NCBI GenBank assembly: GCA_903772945.1
Contig: CAICTM010000990.1
Coordinates: 1 to 40,412, forward strand
Length of the DNA stretch: 40,412 nucleotides
DNA from: Seminavis robusta
Taxonomy: Eukaryota; Bacillariophyta; Bacillariophyceae; Naviculales; Naviculaceae
Reading direction: 5' to 3'
Position 1 is the first letter of the stretch. Every line of letters starts with the position of its first letter. The translations under genes were made by a program, and so were the position numbers. Positions 11,401 through 21,144 of this stretch are shown one piece after another. The notes under the pieces were generated by a model. The model ran no database searches. It was not told the DNA's origin and saw only the letters and a list, made by a program, of their open reading frames with translations.

Positions 11401-12277
11401 AGATGTTGATGAGCTAGGCAATGCTTTCCGGCGCATGATCCATGCCAATGAGGTTTCTCTGACTACGAAAGGATGCACCATCCGGTCGCTAGCAAAAATT
11501 GGTGAAGGGCTCAAATTTGCGGAGAGCCTAGTCTCGCTCCACTTGCATATGTACTCAAGCAGGCATCTTGTTGACATTGGCGGTTTGGGAGAAGCCTTGT
11601 TAAACAAGCCCCTCCTTGCTAGTTTGGAGCTTTCATTCATGGGCAGTCAACACGTCTCCTCTATTGGAGAGCTCACAAAGGGTCTAGAGGATTGCATCCA
11701 TCTACGGTCTCTGCATCTGAACCTGAAGAACTGCAAAGGGCTGGTGTCTATTGTCGGCCTTGGATACGCTATTCAAAAGATGAAAGTATTGGAGAAGGTG
11801 TACCTGTATTTTCAAGGCTGTGATCAACTAGAGTCAGTCGACAATCTGGCCGATGCCCTGCAAACTGGGTCATATCCATGTTTGCAGCGCTTGTGGCTCC
11901 ACTTTGGCACGGATACAGCGTTGGCCCTCCCACCTCACTTCAACTTTTTATCACTAGTAGATGAAATGCCCTCCATGAAGTCCCTGTGTCTCCGGTTTCC
12001 GTTTTGCAAAAGGATTGTTTCGCTTGCTGGATTGGTCAAAGCTCTAGAGTTTCTTTTGTTCAAGCAGAGTCGGAGGTTGGATTTGCTGGAGCTTGATTTT
12101 GAGGACACGTCGGATCCAGAGGACAAACACGTTTTGGAAGTCTTCAAGATTATTGGAACAGCTCGTATCGAGAAACTGGACTTGAGATTCACAGGTTTTC
12201 CAAGGATCCAATCGCACAAGCGTCTCGATCATGAGATATCCAAGTCGCAGCTCGGCGCTCGAGCTGGCCAGCTCTAG
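8477..12277 (+). CDS. Ubiquitin-like/W-C module/leucine-rich-repeat fusion protein
   Basis: Exons 8477-10020, 10096-10332 and 10405-12277, with introns of 75 and 72 bases, encode 1,217 residues in frame. Exon 1 holds at least three ubiquitin-like folds (about residues 35-125, 210-260 and 315-415). The second reads TQQIKEMIAEKITMQVERLHLMW-type; the third ends in a LQRLGVTNGCTLHLTLR strand. Exon 2 and the start of exon 3 hold a module with SHFWG, TPYWICGYA, SILDSHAT and RIWCSYEV. I recognise this pattern from large diatom and dinoflagellate families with no known activity. From about residue 735 to 1190 come leucine-rich repeats of the LxxLxLDFxxCxxLxSVDGL type. There is no signal peptide or kinase. 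LRRs and ubiquitin-like folds both bind proteins, so a scaffold or sensor role is inferred. Both splice joins preserve recognisable motifs. The stop lies in a CTAGCTACGATGTA motif. Confidence 0.8.
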
Positions 12278-12287
12278 CTACGATGTA
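12274..12287. repeat. CTAGCTACGATGTA motif, also one arm of the hairpin at 15485
   Basis: These 14 bases match the left arm of the perfect inverted repeat at 15485-15513. Here they overlap the stop codon of the leucine-rich-repeat gene (TAG at 12275-12277). Confidence 0.7.
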
Positions 12288-12925
12288 CAATGTATCAAGG
12301 ACGCGCTGGTTGAGCAAGCCCCAACTCAGCGCTCAGACTGGCAAGTAGGTAGCTATTTTGATGTAGCGCCAATATTTTGAATGGGAAAGCGTGGGAGTTG
12401 GCCCGTTTGCCTGTGAGTTCATGACTAAAAGAAATCAGCAATTCTTGTGAAGCGAAGATCCGGAGCTTGCCCTACAATGGACGTTACTATGATGATGAAC
12501 TACTAGCTAGTACGACTACAAGTACATGCACTACATAAAGAAGCCATGTTTTTTATTTGTAAAGAGTGTCTACTATGTGTTATTGTTATAGGCTTATGTT
12601 TGGGTATTTGAGATCATAGTATAGCATCAACAATGATATAGGTTGGTTGTCAGGTGTCACGGGTATTAACTTTGGACTTTCGTCGCGTGGAGGACGTTCG
12701 GACAAGCACTCTGCAATAGAGGCCGCCTAGCACAGGAACCACAAACCTGGCTACCTTGTATGTGACCCTTCGATTGAACCAACTGTATTCATCTCCGCAA
12801 AATTGTTGTATAGCCCTGCACCCCACCAGATGCTTGCTCGTTGAGTATTGTATTCATGTGTTAGTAGTCCCCGCAACCCGTCATTGTCGCCCAACTTACC
12901 TGTTGATCGTCGCCCCCTTGTTCTT
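12278..12925. other. Convergent intergenic spacer
   Basis: This lies between the 3' ends of the LRR gene (+) and the lysine-rich protein gene (-). It is AT-rich, with probable 3' untranslated sequence from both. No gene is seen. Confidence 0.5.
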
Positions 12926-14734
12926 CTAGACTGGAATGTACCGGTCAGGCTTTCTTACTCGTCGTCCGGAAAGCGTTGTTGTCTGAACTGTTGCTTGCTG
13001 CTGTGTGTCCGTCACAGGTCTTGTCGTCATTTTCTTGCCCTTCGCATTTGGCTGTGTCTTCTTGCCCTTCACCTTTGGCTTTGTCAACTTCCTGGCCGCC
13101 GCGCATCTACGTTTATAAATTCTAGGTTGTTTTTCTGCCACCCGAATTGGCTTTGTCTTGATTTGTTCTGCGATTCTTTGAGATGCAATTGCCGCCATGC
13201 GTCTCTTTGATCGTCGCAACGTTGATTGTGCTGTGTCCACATTGTCCTCCTCATCGACTCGGTTGTCGACCAGTGGTTCTTCAGCAGCAACTTGTTGTTG
13301 TTCCTCGACCTCGACCTCGACCAGTGGTTCTTCAGCTACCACTTGGCCAGTCACAAATTTGTAATCTGTATCATCCGAGGCAACGCCTGCCTCCAATTGT
13401 TGTGCCTTGTGCCGCCGCATCATTTCCTTGACAAGGTCGCCACCATCCTTCATCAAGGCTGCGAGAATGTTGTTGGGTACCACTCCAAGTAGCACACCAT
13501 TCTTCATTCGCATCTCCAAAACAAATGGTTGTTGTCCATGCACACTGATCTTGAAGCGTTTCACATGCCACTTTTGAATGTATGGGACCACTGCTATGCA
13601 TGTGAGAACCACCGCCGCTTCGCATGTGATTGTGGCATCGGATGCCATCTTGTTGTTGTCGTCGACGGTCGAGACTTTTTCTACTGCCTCGACGTCTTTA
13701 GTTGTTGTTGTTGGTTGTTCTACTTCTACTACAGGTGCTGCATCTTCCATGCAGACATCCTTGACCTTGCGATAGACGAATCGTCGATTGGCAATCTGTT
13801 CTCGCGTATTCAAGGTGCAAATTTCGTCGTCGAGGTTTCGCTGAATTCCACCGTGGTGCAAGTGGCACATGGCGAGTTCGAACATGTAAGTGTCCTTTTC
13901 GTTAACCATGAACCAGTGTGAGACTTTCTTGTCGTTTCCTTTCTTCGCCTTGATGAAATTGACAAGTGCCTCGGGGTCTTGATGCACGGCATCAATTTGA
14001 ATGTACAGTTTGGCTTGTCTTAGGTACGCTTTGTCGCTTTGGAACCATAGGTTGTTGGTCATCCATCGGGCCACTTGTTGGTATCCGTACTCTTGAATCA
14101 ACTGCACGAGATCCAAGACACGTTCGTGGGGTGTGGGTGTGCCGACGGAAATGAATTGTTGTTGGGCTTCGTGCCAGAATTCGTATCGGGCCTGTGGCAC
14201 ATGTTTCTTCATGTCTCGATAAACACGGCGGCTTTCGTCTTCTTCACCCTCTTCAGAAGAGTACCCCACTACAGTGTTGACGGGAGCAAAGGATAAACGG
14301 TTTCCATTGCTCCGTTCGGTGTCTTGACCGTAATGGGTCTTCCAGCGAGCGTTGGCGGATTGATTTGGTTTGATGCGACAACCTTTGGGCCGGTGCTGGT
14401 TGTATTTGTCGCATCCGTAGTGACCATGCTGATCCGCAGGAACCAGGGACAGGTCATAGGCACCTAGGTAGCGACCGTGCTGCTGGAACTCCACATCAGG
14501 ATTCGTTCCATACGTGTGCAACAGTGCCGCGGTTTGGACGACATCTTTGTCCAACTCGTCCAGTTGGAATGTTGGGACTTCCTCTGCTGCAGGAACATCC
14601 TTGTCGTTGTTGTTGTCGTTGCCCGTCATCTCCTTGTCGACCTGGAGAACGGGGGTCTTCTTGGTGTTGCTGTTGTCGTTGTCGGTGGTCCATGACCACG
14701 AGAGCAGCTTCATGATAGAAGAAGAGAACTTCAT
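12926..14734 (-). CDS. Unknown acidic/lysine-rich, probably nuclear protein
   Basis: I do not recognise this 602-residue family. The open frame continues up to 14923, but the upstream part comes from a poly-G tract and reads as non-coding, so I choose the ATG at 14734 (MKFSSSIMKLLSW). A central region (about residues 170-310) looks folded, with LVQLIQEYGYQQVARWM, KLYIQID and SHWFMVNEKDTYMFELAMCHLHHGG. A second structured stretch (about 390-470) has WHVKRFKISVHGQQPF and LEMRMKNGVLLGVVP. Acidic repeats follow (AEEPLVEVEVEE and AEEPLVDN, from a direct repeat at about 13268 and 13320), then a Lys/Arg-rich tail ending in SGRRVRKPDRYIPV. The basic tail suggests nuclear localisation. The final motif resembles the end of some Copia-type polyproteins, but no protease, integrase or reverse transcriptase is present. 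Confidence 0.65.
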   Translation of the reverse strand: MKFSSSIMKLLSWSWTTDNDNSNTKKTPVLQVDKEMTGNDNNNDKDVPAAEEVPTFQLDELDKDVVQTAALLHTYGTNPDVEFQQHGRYLGAYDLSLVPADQHGHYGCDKYNQHRPKGCRIKPNQSANARWKTHYGQDTERSNGNRLSFAPVNTVVGYSSEEGEEDESRRVYRDMKKHVPQARYEFWHEAQQQFISVGTPTPHERVLDLVQLIQEYGYQQVARWMTNNLWFQSDKAYLRQAKLYIQIDAVHQDPEALVNFIKAKKGNDKKVSHWFMVNEKDTYMFELAMCHLHHGGIQRNLDDEICTLNTREQIANRRFVYRKVKDVCMEDAAPVVEVEQPTTTTKDVEAVEKVSTVDDNNKMASDATITCEAAVVLTCIAVVPYIQKWHVKRFKISVHGQQPFVLEMRMKNGVLLGVVPNNILAALMKDGGDLVKEMMRRHKAQQLEAGVASDDTDYKFVTGQVVAEEPLVEVEVEEQQQVAAEEPLVDNRVDEEDNVDTAQSTLRRSKRRMAAIASQRIAEQIKTKPIRVAEKQPRIYKRRCAAARKLTKPKVKGKKTQPNAKGKKMTTRPVTDTQQQATVQTTTLSGRRVRKPDRYIPV

Positions 14735-15484
14735 TTTGCAATTGATAGGTATTGAATAGAAGATGGATAGAAAAGGAAATTGAAATTTGGGGGGGGGGGG
14801 TTGATCTGGCCTAGGCTTATCAACAATCAAAATCTTCCTTGTTCGTTGGGTATGCAACTCTAGCAATCCGGTTGAACAAAAAAGTGAGCTCATCATGGTG
14901 ACATTCCATTTTTCCACCTCCAATTTTCAGATGACAGATTCTGCCAGATGGATAATTTTGAAAAACGACATGTGATGAGACGAGACTGAGCCACCGACTC
15001 TGGACCCTATAACACCCAACAACACCCTTCCTGAGCCTCTCAGAGTACAGTACCGGTAGTCTTGATGCTACCATACCTGGATGCTTGGTTGTTGTTGCTG
15101 TTGTTGTTGTTTGATTGCTGTTGACGAGTTGCCGAGCTTCATCGCGGAGCTCGTGCAAATTTTCATGACGTTTGATCCTCGATGGAACCAGATGGATTTG
15201 ATCCGAGCACGACGGAAAGACTTAGTAAACAATCTGGACCAACCAGTCTTACGTGGACCATTCGCACTATTAATAGTACAGTACGCCGGCGAGTGCAGCC
15301 TCGGTCGAAAGTCTTTCCGACCAGCTGGATCGGGAGTAGAACCCTGGATCCTTTGACGTGTACTTTTTATTTATTAAAATAAGTCTTGCTAAAGCAACTC
15401 AAGTAAGTACATCGTACAGTAGTTATTAATAGGGTACGGACTGTACTATTACCACGCACACAGACACACAGAGCTCACACAGAT

Positions 15485-15513
15485 CTAGCTACGATGTAGT
15501 ACATCGTAGCTAG
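15485..15513. repeat. Perfect 14-bp inverted repeat with 1-base spacer
   Basis: The left arm CTAGCTACGATGTA (15485-15498) and right arm TACATCGTAGCTAG (15500-15513) are exact reverse complements around one G. The same arm sequence occurs singly at 12274, and a partial TACATCGTA occurs near 15406. No flanking target duplication is obvious. Confidence 0.85.
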
Positions 15514-16061
15514 ACAGCTAGACGGGGGCTTCAACAAATTTTTTTGATGCGTCTGCAATGCGTGGCGATCTTACAGTGCCGTACAACTAACGGGAAGTTG
15601 GCCTGCGACACAAGCATGCTGTGGTGGCCAAAACTACTGAGATTTAATGCCGTTAAATCCCTAGTGCACTGAGATAATTAAATGAATCGATCTTGTGAAG
15701 TCTGACCAAAAATGACTATGAAGCTGTATTCTCTTTTGCAGCTCTCTGTTTAGCAAAGCTGTCTATGCGGTCATTCTGTGGACATTTTGTGTACCGGTAC
15801 CCTTCACGCCACTAGGTGGAAAAAGTGCTGAGCAAGAAAGTGTTGCGTCTTTCTGGCATTATTGGTAATAATTAATTGGAAGGCTACATGTAATTGGTCG
15901 GATCTTATTGTTGACGAGCTTGTTGATTGTTGATTGTAATATTGTAATGCGTTCGCGTGTTCCTTCGGCTCTTTGCTCTTTTCAGCTGTCTTTGTTCATT
16001 ATTTCATTATTTCTGTCAAGCATCGTATTCTTTCTGATCCTCCTCCGCTAATACCTCGCTT

Positions 16062-16068
16062 TATAAAA
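16062..16068 (+). promoter_or_regulatory. Putative TATA box of the receptor cyclase gene
   Basis: TATAAAA lies 77 bases upstream of the ATG at 16145, which leaves room for a short leader. The stretch before it is pyrimidine-rich. Assigned by sequence and position only. Confidence 0.4.
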
Positions 16069-16144
16069 GACCACATAGAACACAATCTCTTCTTTTAACA
16101 ATCCGACAACAAAGAAGATAGAGATAGACACTAGCTAGTAGACG

Positions 16145-19100
16145 ATGAGCAGTAGCAAGCACCATCCGCCAATGGCGAGAAAGAGTCGCCTCATGGTGTC
16201 CTTAGTGTTGGGAATGCTCGTACTTTTGTGTGAACGGGGCCAAGCTGCGACGGTATCGGTCGCATGGGGTGGATTGGAATCGTCGTACTTTAACGATGCC
16301 ATTGTTACGGCAGAAGTGTGTGAGTACGCCGATGAGATTGTCTTGAGCCATCCCATGTCGATTGAGTATCACGACCGGCACTACGTCTTGGGCAGCCTCA
16401 TGCTCAAGGCGGCGCAAATGACCGTGGACAAGATCAATATGTGGCCCAACTGTGGTCTTTCCTTGCAAGATGGCCGAAACTACTCGCTGACCCTACAAAC
16501 ATATGGCGATGAATCCGACAAGAACAAGACGGCGCGCATTGGAACTCAGATTGTACAAGACAACAAGACCGATTTCCTCTTGGCGGGATACTCGTCCAGT
16601 TTGACGGCGCTCCTAACGCCGATTGCCCAAGACCATCGCAAACTGTGTCTGACAGGCGGCAGTTCCCGCACCAGTGTCCATGCCGATCGCGATTACATTT
16701 TTGGACTCAATCCACCCAGTAGTGCTTATTTGGAAAATGCCTTTGTGGGAACCTCCCGGCACGGCGCCAAGACGGTCGCGTACATTGCCGAAGATTCGGC
16801 CAGTGCGTGCGATGGCGTCGCCGACATGGCCACCAAGTACGACATGGAACTGGTCGATGTCACGATCATTCCGGAAGAAGCATCACTTGCAGTCTATCAA
16901 ATGGTGGCGCAGAATGTCTCGCAAATCAATCCCGATCTCATGATTACCTGTGTCCGGACGCGTCTGTCGTACTGGAACGCTGCCATGCGGGCCGTCGATT
17001 GGGTTCCCAAAGCACAAGCGTACACGTATGTCGTTGGTACGAATGAATTTGAAGTCGAATTGGGCGCCACCGATTTGCCCTTTACCATGGGAGTCTCCAG
17101 TTGGGATTCCGCCATTCCTCCCATTCCCGACGTGGCGAGTGGTTGGACGCCCAAAGCATTTGATGCCATTTTTGAACAAGCGGCATTTCGACGACCGGCG
17201 TATCAACAAGTCCAACAAAGTGCCGTGGTCAGTGTTCTAGCACAAGCTATTGAACGTGTCGGTAGTTTTGTGGGACAGAATGCTACCGATCAAATTCGAG
17301 ACGTCATTGCCACGGGATACTTTCCTACCGTCTATGGCAATGTCAGTTTTGATCCCAATGGACAAAATGCCGTGCCATTCTTGTTGCTCCAATACGACGA
17401 CGCCAGTACGTTGCACGTACTACTTCCGGACGACAAACATTTTACCGACTTTGAACTGTACTATCCACTTCCTACGTGGGCCGAACGGGATTGTTTGTTT
17501 CGATCGACGTGTCTCGTGACGGGAGGCACTTGCGACACCAATGGCACGTGCGGCACATGCCCACCATCGTTTCAATCCACTGGAGTACGAGAAAATGCCA
17601 CGTGCATCCTGCCGGCATCCGATCAAACGACGATTGTCATTCAAGAATCGACCGATTATACACTGACCGTCATTATTCCCACCATTGTCGCCGTGATTGT
17701 TGCGGCGGCCGCCTTTATTTATTGGGTCAAAATCGCCAAAGATCGAGAGAATGATTCTGTTTGGAAAGTCCAGCCGGACGAATTGCAGTTTGGAGATCCC
17801 CCCACGATTATTGGAAGAGGATCGTTTGGGGTTGTGCTGCAGGCCGAATTTCGTGGCACGCAAGTCGCCGTCAAGCGAGTGTTGCCACCTCGCAACGATC
17901 CCGATAGTTCGGAGGTTATGAAACGCATCAGTGGCGCCGTGATGAAGAACAAGAAAAAGCTGCGGTCCGTGATTCATCATAGTTTTGAACGAGCACAACA
18001 ACAAGAAGACGATAATCAACAACAAACAATGACAAACAAGAGCAAACGGGATGTCACCGAGGGTCTGTCGTCGGGGACATCGCAAAAGGGGTTGTCGTCG
18101 GGGATATCGCAAATGTCGCTGGGATTAACGTCGGGGGGAGTAGGGGGCAGCACCAACAAGTATCTCATGACACCACCGAGAAATATCAGCGAGTTCCGGT
18201 TGCGGGAAGAGTTTTGTAAGGAAATGAGAACGCTCAGTCGACTCCGTCATCCTTGTGTCACCACCGGTAAGGAAATGAAGGTTGATTCTTTTTGGAACGG
18301 GCAGAGAGTCCCCAAATATAGTGCTAACCTCCCTTGTCTGCTTGTATTGTACTGTACGCAACAATCAAAAAGTGATGGGGGCAGTTGTGGACCCAAAGGT
18401 AGAACCCATGCTCATTATGGAGTACATGGAACAGTAAGTTGAGAAGAGGAACACCGAGTACACTTGAGCTAGCCACTGATTGTGCGCGCTCTGACCCGCC
18501 CTTTCGCTCAACTCAATGCTCAGTGGATCACTGCAGGATATTCTTCAGAATGAAACCATGTTTATTGAAAAGGAAATGCTTCTTTCCATCTTGAAAGACA
18601 TTGCATCTGGTTGTAGGTTCCTTCACTCGGCAGACCCTCCAGTGCTACACGGGGATCTGAAGGTACGTCACTTTTACTTTGGCAAAACAATCGACGTGTT
18701 GCTTGCTGGGCTCCTCACCCTAATTTGTGTGGCATTTTTCAGGCTGGGAACATACTGGTGGATGGCAAATGGCGGGCGAAAGTGAGCGACTTTGGGTTGT
18801 CACACAGGAGGGATACTGAAGCCACCGGAACGGTAAGTTGGGCCTGTTGAAGTCCCTTGTCATGTTGGCACTATTTTGTTTGGGCCTCACCTTTTTTGGT
18901 TGTTTCAGCCATTCTTTATGGCGCCCGAGCTGCTTCGAAAAGAGAGCTTGAACACGAAGGAATCGGACGTGTACAGCTTTGGAATCCTGCTGTTTGAGGC
19001 TGTCTCTCGTGAAGATCCTTACGTCGAGGATGAAGAAGAGGACGTCTCTGACATCCTTCGTCAAATTGCCGACCCGCACATCAATAAGCGCCCATCGGCG

Positions 19101-20854
19101 CCTGCCGATTGTCCACAACAACTTGGGTCGATGATGTGTGATTGTATCGTCGCGGACCCCACCGAACGTCCAACCTTTGAAGAACTCGACAAGCGACTCC
19201 AACGCATTGACGTTCGAAAGATGAAAGAAAACGGTTTCAGAGGCTCTGCATCGCGACAATCCTATGGAAGGGATCGGACGACAGTTTCATTGTTTGACAT
19301 CTTCCCCAAACACATCGCCGAGGCTCTGCGCGACGGACGAGAAGTGAAACCGGAGCATAGAGACATGGTCACGTAAGTTGCTTCTTGCTTTGTTGTCCTT
19401 GCAACAATGACCTCCACTAACAAACTTTCCCCGCCATGCACTCTTAGAATCTTCTTCAGCGACATTGTTGGTGCGTGTTTTTTTACAAAACATCTACTTT
19501 GCTCCGACGTCCAAATACTTACTGTCTTTATTCTTTCTGTTGAGCAGGTTTCACTGACATCTCTGCTACACTGGAACCGCGAAAAGTAGCCTCCATGTTG
19601 GATCGATTCTATCACAAGCTTGACAGTCTTTCAAACATGCACGACGTATTCAAGGTACTGTAGTTACTCTATCTATGATCGAGGCTCCAATACATACATA
19701 TTCTTACCAACTCTCTTTTGCGGCGATGATCTGACTCAGGTTGAGACCATTGGTGATGCTTACAGTAAGTTTCCCTTGAGCACCAAGGAACTTCACGAGG
19801 TGTTTCATTCGTAGCTCAAAATTGTCTTGAATAATCCCGCTATCTCTTCTTTCAGTGGCGGTGACCAACCTGGTGAAAGATCAGCCCGACGATCATGCAA
19901 CTCGCATCGCAGAGTTTAGCGTCGACGCAATCATGGCAGCACACGAGACCCTGATTGACCTGGAACATCCGGAGTTGGGGCACCTGAATATTCGATGTGG
20001 ATTTCATTCGGTAAGCAACATGATAGCTTCTTGGTGCTGGATACATTGTAACCCTGTGTTGCTGATATCTTGGATTCTAATATCATTTTTTTTTTGTTCG
20101 ATACGATGATCATTTACTAGGGTCCAGTTGTTGCCGACGTCGTGGGAAGTCGCAATCCTCGCTATTGTTTGTTCGGTGATACTGGTTCGTTGCCCGCTCG
20201 TGCTTGACGCTCTTCTGTCTGGTCTGATCCTGACACATTCTTGTTTTCTCCTGTTTGATTTTATTGGTTCCAGTGAACACTTCCAGTCGCATGGAAAGTA
20301 ACTCCAAGAGGAACCGCATTCACTGTTCCGAGGCTTCAGCCTTGCAACTTGAGAAAGAAGGAGCTACCGTGCCCGTAACGTCGAGGGGTATCATCAAGGT
20401 AAAAGGCAAGGGCAAGATGAAGACATTCTGGGTGAACGAAGATGCCGCGAACCCACCTCCTGCAATGGAGTCTCCTCTCGACCTGGATATTGTTGACGAG
20501 GAGTTGGATGAATCCAAGTTCTTCAATAACACCAACCACTCGGCGGTGCTCACCAATACGGAAGATTCTTCTACCTTTTCCAACCGTTCCTTCGCGTTTT
20601 CCAACCGTTCCTCCTCAGCCTTTTCCTTTAGGCGTTCGAGCAAATCCCGTCCCAGCTTCGCGAGCGCTTCCCCTCCTAATCAAGACAAGGAAGAAAACTC
20701 TGAAAGCCCGTATGAAGCTTTTGCCAACAATCCCGAGCAAGTTGCGGAAGCTGTTACGGAGGAAGAATTGTCCAATCCGTCTGGGGCCTTTTCCAATCCG
20801 TCCGACGAGCACTTCAATGATGAACGATCTGGCATCTCAGCGATGTCTAGCTAG
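16145..20854 (+). CDS. Receptor with protein kinase and guanylate cyclase domains
   Basis: Eleven exons encode 1,276 residues: 16145-18266, 18373-18433, 18524-18662, 18743-18832, 18909-19372, 19448-19470, 19548-19654, 19740-19764, 19856-20010, 20121-20184, 20274-20854. A signal peptide is followed by a periplasmic-binding (ANF-receptor-like) ectodomain, a Cys-rich stalk and one membrane span (about 503-527). The kinase has GRGSFG (about 556), VAVK (about 575), a Gln/Ser-rich insert, HGDLKAGN (Asp772), DFG (Asp790) and APE (Glu811). A LFDIFPKHIAEAL linker leads to the cyclase: SDIVGFT (Asp964), VETIGDAY (Glu1004, Asp1008), RYCLFGDTVN (Cys1078) and Arg1089. Glu1004 and Cys1078 are the purine-specifying pair of guanylate cyclases, so cGMP is the predicted product. 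Unlike animal receptor cyclases, whose kinase domain is inactive, this kinase keeps its catalytic residues, with HGD in place of HRD. A Ser/Asn/Phe-rich tail follows. The ligand is unknown. Confidence 0.9.
19448..19470 (+). other. 23-base microexon encoding the first metal-binding Asp
   Basis: Flanked by an intron ending CTCTTAG and one starting GTGCGTG. It encodes the core of IFFSDIVG with both end codons split. Including it is the only join that restores the cyclase motif in frame. Confidence 0.85.
19740..19764 (+). other. 25-base microexon encoding Glu1004 and the second metal-binding Asp
   Basis: Flanked by an intron ending ACTCAG and one starting GTAAGT. It encodes VETIGDAY plus one base of the next Met codon, which contains both the guanine-selecting Glu and the second metal-binding Asp. 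Confidence 0.85.
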
Positions 20855-20858
20855 CTAG
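20847..20858. repeat. CTAG repeat over the cyclase stop codon
   Basis: Three CTAG units. The TAG at 20852-20854 is the stop codon of the receptor cyclase. Confidence 0.7.
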
Positions 20859-21144
20859 ATTGCTCTTGGCTTTGTTTTGGGTCGGTAGCTGACAAGGGGA
20901 GATTGGTTGGTTGGCAATGGATTTGCTTTGATTTGGGAATAGAAGGCTCACTCGTAAGTGTGTCCACGATAGATATCTTTTACAATCAGCTTTCGTAGCT
21001 CATACTACACCTACTCATGTGTACCGTAATCATATACAAATGCTTGAGAATGAACTTACTAGTACCAGTATCGCTTTCAGCTTCTCATTATTAGACACCA
21101 CGACACAAAGTGCCTGTCTGTACTATCTTCATCGTGCCAAGTGT

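Larger units (their letters stand above)
14735..16144. other. Divergent intergenic region with hairpin and promoter
   Basis: This spacer separates two divergent genes. It contains a 12-base G run (14789-14800), TACCGGTA at 15051-15058, a TTG-rich microsatellite at about 15088-15110, a near-palindrome GGTCGAAAGTCTTTCCGACC at about 15302-15321, a perfect inverted repeat at 15485-15513, GTACCGGTAC at 15791-15800 and a TATA box at 16062. Frames around 15081-15380 have no recognisable product. Confidence 0.5.

Noticed and set aside
14735..14923. N-terminal extension of the lysine-rich protein
   Set aside because: It includes a stretch encoded by a 12-base G run and reads like untranslated leader; a later ATG gives a more natural start.
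15170..15380. Possible tRNA or small RNA with GGATTTGATCC and a GGTCG hairpin
   Set aside because: No cloverleaf can be drawn on either strand and the frames over it have no family match.
18373..18442. Read-through of exon 1 of the receptor past 18266
   Set aside because: The read-through frame loses the kinase motif, while splicing to 18373 restores TVMGAVVDPKVEPMLIMEYM in frame.
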